Source: UBA2136 sp047635695
GTDB taxonomy: Bacteria > Pseudomonadota > Alphaproteobacteria > UBA2136
Direction: 5' to 3'
Length of the DNA: 64,000 nucleotides
Assembly: GCA_047635695.1 (NCBI GenBank)
Contig: JBLILN010000004.1
Span: 53,197 to 117,196 of the forward strand
Positions 18,262 through 27,895 of the stretch are shown here, in pieces. Position numbers and translations under genes: made by a program. Within the stretch, counting starts at the first letter, position 1, and every line of letters begins with the position of its first letter. A model generated the notes under the pieces. The model made no database searches, was not told where the DNA came from, and was given only the letters and a program-made list of their open reading frames with translations.

Positions 18262-18906
18262 ATGTTATCAGGCCCAGAATATATTCCAGACGGTGCTAAA
18301 AAGGCGGTTGTCTTATTACATGGTTTTGGCAGTGATGGTGAGGATCTTTTTTCTCTGGCACCATATATGGCACGTGAAGGCCTTGAGCAAGTCGCATTTT
18401 TTGCGCCTAACGGCCCAAGTATGACCGATTCAGGTGAAGGCTATCAGTGGTTCGGCGACAAAGGGTGGACATTTATTGATAGAGACGGCATTGAAGAAGC
18501 AAGAGACGTCCTAGAAACGTACATTACAAGGCATGTATGTGCAAGTAATGGCATTGCCTTTAGTGATGTGGCTATCGTGAGTTTTTCACAAGGCACAATG
18601 ACATCACTTTTTGCAGCACCACGTTTCCAAGAAAAAATTGCAGGTGTTGTTGCTTTAAGTGGCCGCATGATGTGGCACGAAGAATTGGAAGACGAGGACG
18701 AATACCATACAATGCCTGTGCATTTAATACATGGCGAAACAGACGAAGTTGTTGAATCTAATGAAAGCTATATTTCTTATAGCGAGCTAGAGGGTCTGGG
18801 CTTTGAAGATATCTCTATCAAGGTTTTTGAAGGGCTGGGCCATGCGATTGATAAACGTGTGATAAAGCTAACAGCTAAACATTTACGCGACATACTCAAA
18901 GAATAA
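18262..18906 (+). CDS. Carboxylesterase/phospholipase family alpha/beta hydrolase
   Basis: Cytoplasmic serine hydrolase of the YpfH/carboxylesterase 2 family, 214 aa. Catalytic triad by motif: Ser109 in SFSQGTM, Asp161 in HGETDEVV and His194 in GLGHAID; the oxyanion region is LLHGFGSDGED. No signal peptide. GGAGATG lies ahead of the ATG. It is inserted on the opposite strand between ftsK and lolA. Substrates in this family range from short-chain esters to lysophospholipids and cannot be predicted. Confidence 0.88.
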   Translation: MLSGPEYIPDGAKKAVVLLHGFGSDGEDLFSLAPYMAREGLEQVAFFAPNGPSMTDSGEGYQWFGDKGWTFIDRDGIEEARDVLETYITRHVCASNGIAFSDVAIVSFSQGTMTSLFAAPRFQEKIAGVVALSGRMMWHEELEDEDEYHTMPVHLIHGETDEVVESNESYISYSELEGLGFEDISIKVFEGLGHAIDKRVIKLTAKHLRDILKE

Positions 18907-18923
18907 GACAAAACTACAAAAAT

Positions 18924-18948
18924 AAACCGCCCTTGGGCGGTTTTTTTT
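18924..18948. terminator. Bidirectional terminator between esterase and ftsK
   Basis: The stem AAACCGCCC/GGGCGGTTT with a two-base loop is followed by T8. The T run overlaps the ftsK stop codon region on the other strand. Confidence 0.88.
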
Positions 18949-21256
18949 AATAACCTTCTTCAGGCGGTTGTTGAATGATGACCTCACGCTTGCCAACATG
19001 GTTAGCGGCACTTATCATACCATCCGCCTCCATTTGTTCAATAAGCGTTGCTGCGCGGTTGTAACCAATTTTTAAATGACGCTGAATGAATGATGTCGAT
19101 GCTTTTTGTTCTCTGGCTACAACTTCAATAGCTTGGCGATAAAGTGGATCGTTCGGGTCACCCTCTGAGTTTGTACCAGGCGACGCAGGGTTTTCATTGT
19201 TGGCTGTTGGTAGCTTGAATATATCAACATAGTTAGATGGGCCTTGGCTCTTGAGGTGGTTAACCACAGCGTGGCACTCATCTTCATCAATGAAGGCGCC
19301 ATGCATACGCGTCAGACCATTTGAACCATTTTCTAGGTATAACATATCACCTTTGCCGAGTAATTGCTCAGCACCCATGCTATCCAGTACTGTGCGTGAG
19401 TCAATTTTAGATGTAACACTGAATGATATTCTCGTTGGAATATTCGCTTTAATAAGACCCGTAATAACATCCACACTTGGGCGCTGTGTTGCAACAAGCA
19501 AGTGAATGCCTGATGCGCGTGCCATTTGTGCAAGGCGTGCAATGGAAAATTCGACGTCTTTACCCGCAACCATCATCAAATCAGCCAACTCATCGATCAC
19601 GACAACAATATAAGGTAACTCTGTATCACAAAGCGGGTGAAGTTCGTAGGTGGGCTGTCCTGTGTTTGGATCAAAACCTGTTTGAACTTGTTTTTTAGGT
19701 ATTTGGTCTTTGGCATGCATTTCACTAAATTTAGCATTGAAGCTTTGCATGTTTTTAACACCAAGCTCACTCATCATTTTATAACGACGTTCCATCTCAC
19801 AGACAACCCATTTTAAAGCGCCTGCGGCTTTATGTGGGTCGATGATAACAGGTGAGAGTAAGTGTGGAATGTCATTGTAAATTGAAAGCTCTAACATTTT
19901 AGGATCGATCATCACAAAACGAAGTTGCTCAGGTGTCATACGGCATAGAAGACTGACAATAAAACCATTCATAGCAACGGACTTACCAGAGCCAGTTGTA
20001 CCAGCAATGAGGGCGTGCGGCATTTTAGAAATATCAGCAAGAACAGGTTGGCCTGCTGTGTCCACACCCATAACGACCGTTAATTTCCCAGCGTCTGTTT
20101 CAAATTTTTCTGTCGCAATAATGTCTTTAAAGCCGACCATTTTACGTTTCTTGTTTGGCATCTCAATACCAATGACCGTACGGCCTGGCACAGGTGCAAT
20201 ACGAATGGCTGTGGCACTCATTGCACGGGCAAGGTCATTTGAAAGACCAACAATGGTCGCTGTCTTAACGCCTGCTGCAGGTTCAAGTTCATATATTGTA
20301 ATAACAGGACCAGGGCAAATTTTATTGACCACACCTTTAACGCCAAAGTTGGACAGTTGTTGTTCAATCATACGCGCGTTTTGTTGTAGGGCATCTTCAG
20401 ATTCGCCAGTGCCTGCGTCTTTGTTTTCGCTGAATAAGTGAAGCGGCGGCATTTGGTAACTGTTATCTTTAAGGTCGAGCGGTAGCATCGCCTGTTGTTC
20501 TTTAAGGCGTTCTTGACTGACGGTGGCCTTTGTAGGTGCTTGTTGTTCAACTTGAGCACGCTTTATTTTCTTCGGTCTTGGAATGGGTAGTGGCAGGTCA
20601 ATTTGTAAAGCTTTTTTGAATTTAATGCGCATAAATCGACGTACAGCGACAACCAGCCAATGTCTTGTGAATTTTTCAGCGACACGGCAAGCGTGGTATA
20701 AATCTTTTAAAGTTAAACCGGTCCAAAGCATACTCGCCATTAAAAAGGAAATACTGGCGATGGATGCAACACCAAAACTACCCATAAGTGGTGTTAATAA
20801 TTTGACAGAAAATTTCCCGATAATACCGCCATTACCCATGCCGTTTTCATTTGGCCAAAGTGGGAGAGGGTGCCACATTTGTAAAATGACAGCCAGTGAA
20901 ACGAGCAGTATTGGTAAAGTTATGATACGAATGTATCGGTCTTGTGATTCTTTGTGCATTAATAGCTGAAAAGCATAGCCACCTGCGATAATAGGCAGTA
21001 AAAAGGCTGACAGACCAAATGACTGAAGTAAATAATCGCTCATATATGCGCCCCACTTGCCTGCGCCATTTTCTACAAGGATAGAAGGCGAAGCCACATT
21101 AAAAGAAGGGTCGTTTGGGTTATGGCTAAAGAGGCTTAAAAATAAGTAGGCAGAAAGAAAAAGACAAAGCAAAGCGAAGGTTTCGCTTAAGCGCATAGCT
21201 ATAAAGCTTTGTTCGTTGTTATTTGAACGACTATTTTTTTGTGACTTTTTCCCCAT
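18947..21256 (-). CDS. ftsK: DNA translocase FtsK
   Basis: Septum-located DNA pump that clears the chromosome terminus during division. 769 aa. N-terminal region with about four membrane helices (residues 20-190), a short linker, then the alpha/beta motor with Walker A GTTGSGKSVAMN and Walker B region VVVIDELADLMM, and a C-terminal gamma winged helix (YNRAATLIEQMEADGMIS) that reads polar KOPS sequences. The linker is short, as usual outside enterobacteria. Start after a basic stretch MGKKSQKNSR. Complete and typical. Confidence 0.97.
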   Translation of the reverse strand: MGKKSQKNSRSNNNEQSFIAMRLSETFALLCLFLSAYLFLSLFSHNPNDPSFNVASPSILVENGAGKWGAYMSDYLLQSFGLSAFLLPIIAGGYAFQLLMHKESQDRYIRIITLPILLVSLAVILQMWHPLPLWPNENGMGNGGIIGKFSVKLLTPLMGSFGVASIASISFLMASMLWTGLTLKDLYHACRVAEKFTRHWLVVAVRRFMRIKFKKALQIDLPLPIPRPKKIKRAQVEQQAPTKATVSQERLKEQQAMLPLDLKDNSYQMPPLHLFSENKDAGTGESEDALQQNARMIEQQLSNFGVKGVVNKICPGPVITIYELEPAAGVKTATIVGLSNDLARAMSATAIRIAPVPGRTVIGIEMPNKKRKMVGFKDIIATEKFETDAGKLTVVMGVDTAGQPVLADISKMPHALIAGTTGSGKSVAMNGFIVSLLCRMTPEQLRFVMIDPKMLELSIYNDIPHLLSPVIIDPHKAAGALKWVVCEMERRYKMMSELGVKNMQSFNAKFSEMHAKDQIPKKQVQTGFDPNTGQPTYELHPLCDTELPYIVVVIDELADLMMVAGKDVEFSIARLAQMARASGIHLLVATQRPSVDVITGLIKANIPTRISFSVTSKIDSRTVLDSMGAEQLLGKGDMLYLENGSNGLTRMHGAFIDEDECHAVVNHLKSQGPSNYVDIFKLPTANNENPASPGTNSEGDPNDPLYRQAIEVVAREQKASTSFIQRHLKIGYNRAATLIEQMEADGMISAANHVGKREVIIQQPPEEGY

Positions 21257-21422
21257 GTATTATTTATAGCCCATAAACCCTGTGTTTGCGAGATATATTG
21301 TACATTTTGAAATTTATTAAATAGCCGTTTGTGGGAAAAATGCACAGGCGGTTAAGTGTATATAAAATAAGTAAACGGTTCAAAATAACCTTTTAATAGA
21401 GGTATGTGCTTATTCAAAGGGC

Positions 21423-21454
21423 AAAAAAAAGCCTCGCTAAAAGCGAGGCCTTTT
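21423..21454 (-). terminator. Terminator of the autotransporter gene
   Basis: The stem GCCTCGCT/AGCGAGGC with an AAA loop has an A8 run on the plus strand, giving a T tract for minus-strand transcripts. It lies about 35 nt after the stop. Confidence 0.88.
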
Positions 21455-21488
21455 ATAACTAAGTAAACTTAGCGTGTAGGGTTATTCC

Positions 21489-24305
21489 TTAGAATGCCCA
21501 ACGCGCTTGTAGTACACCAGAGTGTGCTACGAAGTCTTCTTTGATCTCAGCGTCGTAAGCAGCTGTGAATTCGAATCCAGCAGCAGTTATAACGTTAACA
21601 CCAGTACCTAGAGTTAGAGCTGATTTAGCAACATCAGCACCTTTAGATGCAAATGCAGTACCACCAGCTAAGAAGCTTGAAGAAGTTTCAACTTCGTCAG
21701 CAATAGCGTCGTAGCTGTATTTAGCACGTAGGTAAGGCATGTATGTCGCACCATCTTTACCAGCGATGTTCCACTCAATGTCTGAACCAACAGAGATCAA
21801 GAATGCAGATACATCATCAGAGTTGATAGCTAGTGCGCCACCGCCTGTACCAGTTTCGTTGTAGTTATCAGATTCAACGTTGAGGTAGTTAAAGCCTACG
21901 AATGGAGTAACTTTAGTTTCTTTCCAGTCGTAAGATTTACCAGCTTCAGCACCAAGTGTGAATGTGTTTGAATCGTATTCACCCTTGTATGTGTTGCCTA
22001 GAGCAGTACGCTCAGCTTCGTTTTCGTTGAATGAGTAACCAATAGTACCGTCAACATAAACACCGTTTGCAAGGTCGTGAGAAGCGTAAGCCATCAACTG
22101 GTATGCATTGATATCTGTTTGAGCGTTATTAGCAGCGTCTGAATCAACGTCAGCAGTTGCGTAAGAGAAAGCAACACCAACTGTTGTATCAGCAAAGAAC
22201 TCTTCAGAGTCAACACCAATTGCTAGACCAGTAGAAGTTGCGTCGTAACCTTTAACGCCTTTACGTTCGTCCTGTTCAGCAGAAGTACCGAAAGCTTGAA
22301 TCCACATGCCGCGGTTAGCCATCATTTCTTCACCAGCAACCATACCACTACGGCCGTTGTCTGTACCACGTAGCAATGCTAGACGGTTAGAAACAGTTCC
22401 AGCAGAAGCAACAGAAGTACCAATAGTTGCAGCAGTAGCACCACCAGAAACGTCTGGAGATAGTGATTCTAGAGCAGATTGAGTATCAGACTCAAGTAGT
22501 ACATCTTCGTATAGTGAAGCAAGTGCAGTACTGTCAATTACAGCAGCAACGCCCTTGTTGTTTGTACCAGTAGCAGCGCCCGCAAGTGTTGTTACACCAG
22601 CTGTGCGTAAGTTTGTTACAAGGTTGTAATCGTCACCATTCGCAACCCATGTGTATTTAACAATAGCGTTACCGCCTGTAATACCAGTAGTTGGAGATAC
22701 AGCAGTAGAACCTGTGCCACCTTGTACGATAGATGTGAATGTATCACCGTCTAGTAGGTTAAGGTCGTAACCTTGAGCTACTTTAATGCCAACTTGGTTT
22801 GTTGTGAAATCAAGTTCTTCAGTACCTGCAGTGAATTCAATTGTACCAAAAGCACCAGCACCATCAATTTCAATCGTGGCGTTCTTCAAGTTAGCTGAAC
22901 CAGCAACAGATTGAATTGAACCTGCTTTAGCAACAACTAGTTTTGAACCAGCGGCGTTGTTAAGCATATCAATGCCTGTTAAAGCAGCGCCAACGTTTAC
23001 TGTAGCACCAGAAACAACTGTTAATGAAGTTGCAACTGTAGAAGCAGCGTTTATGTTTACTGTACCAGCGTTTACAATAAGCTCATCACCAACTGTAAGT
23101 GCACCAGAAAGACCAAGTGTACCAGAAGTTGTTAGATCAGCAGTTGTTGTAAGAGCTGTACCAGAAACTTCGGCACCGCTTGAGATATTCATAGCAACTG
23201 CATTATTAATAATAGCAGATGATTTAAGCATGCCACCAGTTACGTTAATTGTTTCAATGTTATCAACACCAGCTACTGTGTATGTACCAGCTGTTACGTT
23301 AAGTACGTCAAGTGCACCACCAGCTAAGTCTAAAGCGCCAGAAGTAGTTGAACCGTTAACAGTCATTGTGTCATTACCAGCACCACCAGTAATTGTTGAA
23401 CTGAATGTGTTACCAGCAGTTACGATAGTATGGCTTGTAGCACCCATAAGGTAAGCACCTGCAACGTCAGCGTTAGCGCCGAAGTTAACGTTACCAGTGA
23501 TCGCGCCACCAGCTGTTGTAAGTGAACCGTCCATTGTTACTGTTGTTGCAGTCAATGTTGAGTTAAGGTCAAGTGTTGCACCTGAAGAAACTGAAACAGT
23601 TGCAAGTGAAGCGTCACCCACAGCAGCGGTAAAGTCAGCTGTACCTGAAGTCACAGAAAGTGATTCAACGGCAGTTACCGCACCAGTCACAGTTGTTGTT
23701 TTAGCTGTGTTTACGTAAGAAATTGTACCAGAAGTATCAGCCATTGAAAGGTTGCCAATTACTAGTGCGTCTGTTCCAGCACCACCAGTTAGAACACCAG
23801 TTAGTGTTGAACCGTTAGTTAGGTTGATAGCGTTTGTACCAGCACCAAGAATCACAGAGCCAGTGATTGTACCAGCGTTGTTAATTGTTGTAGCAGCAGA
23901 AGTTGCTGTAGTTGTGTTAATACCAAGACCTGTTGAACCAGTTAGAGTGCCGTGGTTAGTAAGTGTTGATGTAACGTCACCAGCTGTAAGTAGAGCTGCA
24001 ACACCCGTACCTGTTAGTGTAATACCAGTGTCAACCATAAGAGTTGAAGCTGCTGAGATTGAGATACCACTAGTGGCAGCACCTGTTACGTTGTGGCTTA
24101 GGTTTAGTGTAGCGTCTGCTACGTCCATGCCAACAGCAGTAGCTGCGTCAGAAATAACACCACCTGTTGTGTAAGTTGTTCCTGAAACTGTAATAGTTGA
24201 AGGAGTACTCAACAGCTCAGTTGCTGCAGAAGCTGTGCCAGCCATTGCAACAGCAGATACGAGCGCCGTAGACGCAAGCATTAGCTTAGAATTTAGTTTA
24301 ATCAT
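21489..24305 (-). CDS. Type Va autotransporter with repetitive beta-helix passenger
   Basis: 938 aa outer-membrane/surface protein. Signal peptide at 1-27 (ends AGTASAA); passenger of about 600 residues almost wholly Ala, Thr, Gly, Val, Ser, Leu and Asn in short strand-like repeats (GGAGTDALV-, GGAGNDTMTV-, VSSGATL-type turns), a right-handed beta-helix; C-terminal beta-barrel about 665-938 starting near GMWIQAFG and ending in the outer-membrane signature QARWAF with terminal Phe. No protease or lipase motif seen. AAGGA precedes the ATG. Codon use is strikingly uniform (GTA, GCA, ACA, GTT), suggesting high expression. Probably an abundant surface-layer-like or adhesive protein; the passenger function is not evident. 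Confidence 0.9.
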   Translation of the reverse strand: MIKLNSKLMLASTALVSAVAMAGTASAATELLSTPSTITVSGTTYTTGGVISDAATAVGMDVADATLNLSHNVTGAATSGISISAASTLMVDTGITLTGTGVAALLTAGDVTSTLTNHGTLTGSTGLGINTTTATSAATTINNAGTITGSVILGAGTNAINLTNGSTLTGVLTGGAGTDALVIGNLSMADTSGTISYVNTAKTTTVTGAVTAVESLSVTSGTADFTAAVGDASLATVSVSSGATLDLNSTLTATTVTMDGSLTTAGGAITGNVNFGANADVAGAYLMGATSHTIVTAGNTFSSTITGGAGNDTMTVNGSTTSGALDLAGGALDVLNVTAGTYTVAGVDNIETINVTGGMLKSSAIINNAVAMNISSGAEVSGTALTTTADLTTSGTLGLSGALTVGDELIVNAGTVNINAASTVATSLTVVSGATVNVGAALTGIDMLNNAAGSKLVVAKAGSIQSVAGSANLKNATIEIDGAGAFGTIEFTAGTEELDFTTNQVGIKVAQGYDLNLLDGDTFTSIVQGGTGSTAVSPTTGITGGNAIVKYTWVANGDDYNLVTNLRTAGVTTLAGAATGTNNKGVAAVIDSTALASLYEDVLLESDTQSALESLSPDVSGGATAATIGTSVASAGTVSNRLALLRGTDNGRSGMVAGEEMMANRGMWIQAFGTSAEQDERKGVKGYDATSTGLAIGVDSEEFFADTTVGVAFSYATADVDSDAANNAQTDINAYQLMAYASHDLANGVYVDGTIGYSFNENEAERTALGNTYKGEYDSNTFTLGAEAGKSYDWKETKVTPFVGFNYLNVESDNYNETGTGGGALAINSDDVSAFLISVGSDIEWNIAGKDGATYMPYLRAKYSYDAIADEVETSSSFLAGGTAFASKGADVAKSALTLGTGVNVITAAGFEFTAAYDAEIKEDFVAHSGVLQARWAF

Positions 24306-24530
24306 TTTTGATTTTCCTTAGTTTATTTTTATAGTTATAACTCATGCAATTTTATGCGTAACGCCTTCTATTATATATAGAACGCCATCCCGCAGAAAAC
24401 TGCGATTTTTATATGCATATATAAAATTTTCATCCAGACTTTTTATATTAAAGTCAGAACAAAAGTGCCTGCATATGGTACACTCGCCAGTACTTATCAC
24501 CTAATAAAAAAGATAAAAAAAGGCATGTTT

Positions 24531-25361
24531 ATGTATACTCTAAGTAATCCAAGACTTTTGGCTGCTCAACTGTTAGTTGTCCTTGCCTTTTTGCTGTCTG
24601 GTTGTGCTCAAAAATTAGAAAATATCAATGACTACAATTTGTTAAAAGTATCAGATGAAAGTTTTTCTCTGCCTATTACTTATGGGTTACCCCTTAATTC
24701 CGCTTCAATTCCCCTAAAGCGAACAATACGCTTTTACCTCGAAGGTGACGGTAGGGCTTGGCTAAGCAAAAAGCGGCCCTCTTCCGACCCAACACCCAGT
24801 AATTCACTGGTATTAAAATTAATGCAAATAGATAAAACGCCGGCTATTTATCTTGCAAGGCCCTGTCAGTATCATTTAAATGAAAAATGTAAACAGTATT
24901 ATTGGACAGAAGGGCGTCATGATGATGTGGCGGTAACCACGATGAATGATGCCATATCAAAAATTAAAAAAAGATACGATGCTAATTTTGTTGAGCTTTT
25001 TGGCCATAGCGGTGGTGGCGCCATGGCGGTGCTTATCGCCGCAAAAAGGTCAGACGTTAAAGGTATTACGACGGTTGCCGCCAACTTAGATGTGCCTTTT
25101 TTTACGAAACATCATAAAATTACAGAAATGAAGGGGTCCCTTAACCCTATAGATGTTGCTGATAAAATAAAAAACATTCCTCAATTGCACCTTGCGGGTG
25201 GACAAGATAAAGTTATACCACCTTTTTTAATAAAACGTTATATAAGTAAAAGTGCTTCGCCTTGTGTTGCTTACGAAGAGTTTTCAGGAAACAGCCATCA
25301 TCAAGGTTGGATAGATATTTGGCTTGATATTTCTCAGAGAAATACGAAATGTACGGAATAA
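24531..25361 (+). CDS. Lipoprotein alpha/beta hydrolase
   Basis: 276 aa from ATG 24531, preferred over the upstream frame opening at 24465 because AAAAAAGG lies 7 nt before it and the lipoprotein signal begins here. Lipobox LSGC puts the lipidated Cys at residue 25. The hydrolase triad candidates are Ser160 in FGHSGGGAM, Asp226 in GGQDKVIP and His256/257 in GNSHHQGW. Extra Cys pairs in the mature part may form disulfides. No close family name recognised; it resembles generic envelope esterases or dienelactone hydrolase-like proteins. Adjacent to, but not obviously co-regulated with, the divergent autotransporter. Confidence 0.78.
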   Translation: MYTLSNPRLLAAQLLVVLAFLLSGCAQKLENINDYNLLKVSDESFSLPITYGLPLNSASIPLKRTIRFYLEGDGRAWLSKKRPSSDPTPSNSLVLKLMQIDKTPAIYLARPCQYHLNEKCKQYYWTEGRHDDVAVTTMNDAISKIKKRYDANFVELFGHSGGGAMAVLIAAKRSDVKGITTVAANLDVPFFTKHHKITEMKGSLNPIDVADKIKNIPQLHLAGGQDKVIPPFLIKRYISKSASPCVAYEEFSGNSHHQGWIDIWLDISQRNTKCTE

Positions 25362-25469
25362 TCAATACCCATACTATTAATAGAAATGAATACTTGTATT
25401 TCATGTTGCAACGTATTTTAATGGGCTATATTCTTATAACTTATAAAAAATAAAAGAAAGTTCTTCTAA

Positions 25470-26252
25470 ATGATGAAATTTATATGTGGTGTCGTTGGTT
25501 TGTTGGCCTTAACAATTGTAGGTGTGTTGTTTTATGCATCATCTATTATATCAGGTACTATTGAGAAAATTGGCAGCGAGGCAGTAGGTGCGCCAGTGAC
25601 AATTAATTCCATGATTTTAGGCTTTTTATCTGGTAAAAGTAGTATCTCAGGTTTTTCTGTAGCGAACCCCTCTGGCTTTAAAAGCCCTAAAGCTATTTCA
25701 TTAGGAGAAGTTTATATAGATATCGATCTAGCGTCTGTTCTAAGCGATAAAATCCATATTAAAGAAGTACGTATTACAGCGCCGGCTGTTTTTTATGAAG
25801 GATTGCTTAAAAAGAACAATTTTAAAACGATTCAGAATAATATAAATAAATTTACAGGGTCTTCTAAGCAGAATGAAGTTGCCCAAGGTGCGGTGGTTAA
25901 AACTGAAACCTCAGACAACAGCAAACCTGCTAAAAAAATACAGCTAGATCTCTTTATAATGGAAGAGGCGGAAATGTCATTGGTTATGGCAACACCTATT
26001 GGTACGCAAAACACAAAGGTGATGTTACCTAAAATTGTTGTGAAAGATATTGGTAAAGAAGGCGGAGCATCCGCAGCTGAAGTCGTGCAAAAAGTAACAG
26101 CGCCATTGCTTGCACATGTGAGCAAAGCAGCTGTCGGTGCCTTTGCCAACGTTGATGATCTTAAAAAAGATGCTGAAATAAAAATAAAAGGCGAGATTGA
26201 TAAAGTAAAAGACAAGGCGCTTGGTGGTTTAAAAGGTTTGTTTGGTAAGTAA
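25470..26252 (+). CDS. AsmA-like membrane-anchored protein
   Basis: 260 aa with one N-terminal helix (residues 4-26) and a periplasmic part. The pattern VANPSGFKSPKAISLGEVYIDIDLASVLSDK followed by IHIKEVRITAPAVFYE is typical of the short AsmA/DUF748-like proteins that form beta-taco folds for lipid handling. The C-terminal 60 residues are Ala/Lys-rich and helical. It is a short stand-alone version rather than a full AsmA. Ends at the terminator 26272-26302. Function in envelope lipid homeostasis is inferred from the family only. Confidence 0.65.
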   Translation: MMKFICGVVGLLALTIVGVLFYASSIISGTIEKIGSEAVGAPVTINSMILGFLSGKSSISGFSVANPSGFKSPKAISLGEVYIDIDLASVLSDKIHIKEVRITAPAVFYEGLLKKNNFKTIQNNINKFTGSSKQNEVAQGAVVKTETSDNSKPAKKIQLDLFIMEEAEMSLVMATPIGTQNTKVMLPKIVVKDIGKEGGASAAEVVQKVTAPLLAHVSKAAVGAFANVDDLKKDAEIKIKGEIDKVKDKALGGLKGLFGK

Positions 26253-26271
26253 ACATAAGCGAAATACACAT

Positions 26272-26302
26272 AAAAAAAGAGCCCGATAAAGGGCTCTTTT
26301 TA
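26272..26302. terminator. Bidirectional rho-independent terminator
   Basis: The stem AAAAGAGCCC/GGGCTCTTTT with a six-base loop lies between the convergent AsmA-like and ClpX-like genes. Confidence 0.9.
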
Positions 26303-26318
26303 ATGCGGTGTGGGTGGG

Positions 26319-27662
26319 TTATGATTCGGCAATAGCTTGTTCAAAGACACCTTCAATAAATGCCGCTGTATTCGACATACTACATTGAATATGAGGTTCG
26401 CCATTTTTGATATGGATACGTACTTTAGAGATACTTTCATTAATTTGAGCATCAATGTAGGTATCAGAAAGCAATACTTTGTACTGAGCTGTTAATTCAC
26501 TGGCACCTGTGTTGTGTTGAATCGCTTGTTTTGCGATATACTCAGCCACTGGCTTGGTGATGGTTAACTCTACATTTTGATCTAACCTTGAAAAAAGTTC
26601 GATCCATTGTGCGTAGATGCTATTAGGTACGTTGAATTGAATATCAAGCATTTCGTCGACAGTTAATTGTCGCGCTGTTTCACGAATTGGAAAACGGCGT
26701 AGAATTTGATTGTTAAACCCCCACTGATTAAATTCGTTATTACCGATTTTATCACAAATATCATTGTATTCAGGTGTTTCAGATTGTGTGCTTTCTGCGC
26801 CGAAACCTATTTCACCCTTTTTTGTGAACAATTGTTCTATGTTCTCAAAAGCACCAAGTGCGACAACAAGCACTTTTTTTGTATTTAAAAAATGCGTGTG
26901 TGGTGACATTTGATTTTCTTTGAATGAAATAACACCCCCATCAATGAACTTTAATAAATCATTAAGAACGTCTCTTTTTTCGTTACTACCAAGACCATTA
27001 GCTAATTTATCAAACTCATCAAGAACAACGATAGAGTATTCTGATTTTTCCATATCTTTACCGTTTTGTAACCAAATATCTTTCGCCATTTCAGAGACGT
27101 TACGTCCTTTATATGAGGCCGGCGATAGGTTGGTTGCATCTTCAATAAAAACAGGAATGCCTAAATGTTCACTAATAAGTTCCCATATGTCTGTTTTACC
27201 GCAGCCAGGAGGTCCGTAAATAAGTGCATTTTGTTTTTTAAGTTGTGTGTTGTTGGTTGTAGGTTCACCAAAACATAGTTGTGTGTGTAAATTAACGGCT
27301 AAAGCACAAGCACGCTTTGCTTTTGTTTGACCAATTAAATGTGTGTCTAGCATATTTAAAATATCTTTGATATTAACGACAGTACAGGCTTTTTGATTTG
27401 TTTCCGCATCATCTGCTGGCGTTATAAATTCTTGCTGAACAATATCACCATTAATTTTAACATTCATTAATACATTATCACCTTCTTGAGATAATGCTAT
27501 TTTAGGCCAAACAGCCGTACCATTTTCTACAGCCTCTAATAATTTTTCTGGCGTTGAGCCGCTGCTTACTATAGCACGCAGAAGGTTTTCTCCAGAAAAC
27601 TTGTAAATTTGTTCTATCATTTTAGTGATATCTTTACCTTTAAAGGTGGTTGTGGTTTTCAT
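26319..27662 (-). CDS. ClpX-like AAA+ ATPase lacking the zinc-binding domain
   Basis: 447 aa. The AAA+ module resembles ClpX/HslU: Walker A GPPGCGKT (150-157), Walker B VVLDEFDKL (212-220) and an Arg-finger region RRFP. An IGF tripeptide (285-287, KKGEIGFGAE) stands where ClpX docks on ClpP. Differences from ClpX: no four-Cys zinc domain, a different 90-residue N-terminus, pore loop SYKG (183-186) instead of GYVG, and the sensor-2 Arg of the GAR motif replaced by Ser (TGASEL). No protease gene is adjacent. It may unfold a special set of substrates or act as a remodeller. AAA+ identity is certain, ClpX kinship likely, role unknown. A 230-nt leader separates it from rhlE. Confidence 0.8.
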   Translation of the reverse strand: MKTTTTFKGKDITKMIEQIYKFSGENLLRAIVSSGSTPEKLLEAVENGTAVWPKIALSQEGDNVLMNVKINGDIVQQEFITPADDAETNQKACTVVNIKDILNMLDTHLIGQTKAKRACALAVNLHTQLCFGEPTTNNTQLKKQNALIYGPPGCGKTDIWELISEHLGIPVFIEDATNLSPASYKGRNVSEMAKDIWLQNGKDMEKSEYSIVVLDEFDKLANGLGSNEKRDVLNDLLKFIDGGVISFKENQMSPHTHFLNTKKVLVVALGAFENIEQLFTKKGEIGFGAESTQSETPEYNDICDKIGNNEFNQWGFNNQILRRFPIRETARQLTVDEMLDIQFNVPNSIYAQWIELFSRLDQNVELTITKPVAEYIAKQAIQHNTGASELTAQYKVLLSDTYIDAQINESISKVRIHIKNGEPHIQCSMSNTAAFIEGVFEQAIAES

Positions 27663-27828
27663 AATAATATCCTTAGTACCGCAAAGGCACAGGTTATGGG
27701 TTGGTTAGGTTGAAAGTATAAAAGATTCAATAAGGGCTGAATAGCGCCTTTGTTGTTAAAAAATTTTAAGATTTAGTCTTCTTATATAAAAGTATGTGGT
27801 TTGTATGGCCTACTTTCAACCCTTAAGA

Positions 27829-27860
27829 CAAAAAAAAGAGACATAAAATGCCTCTTTTAA
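27829..27860 (-). terminator. Terminator of the RhlE-type helicase gene
   Basis: On the minus strand AAAAGAGGCAT pairs with ATGTCTCTTTT (one G-T pair), followed by a T run. It lies about 35 nt after the stop. Confidence 0.75.
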
Positions 27861-27895
27861 TAGTCAAGCTTTATATGTGTTGCTACTGCTCGGGC

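Noticed and set aside
22957..24174. Several long plus-strand open frames opposite the autotransporter
   Set aside because: They are Val/Pro/Ala-rich mirror images of the passenger repeats, with no start signals; the minus-strand gene has signal peptide, barrel and terminator.
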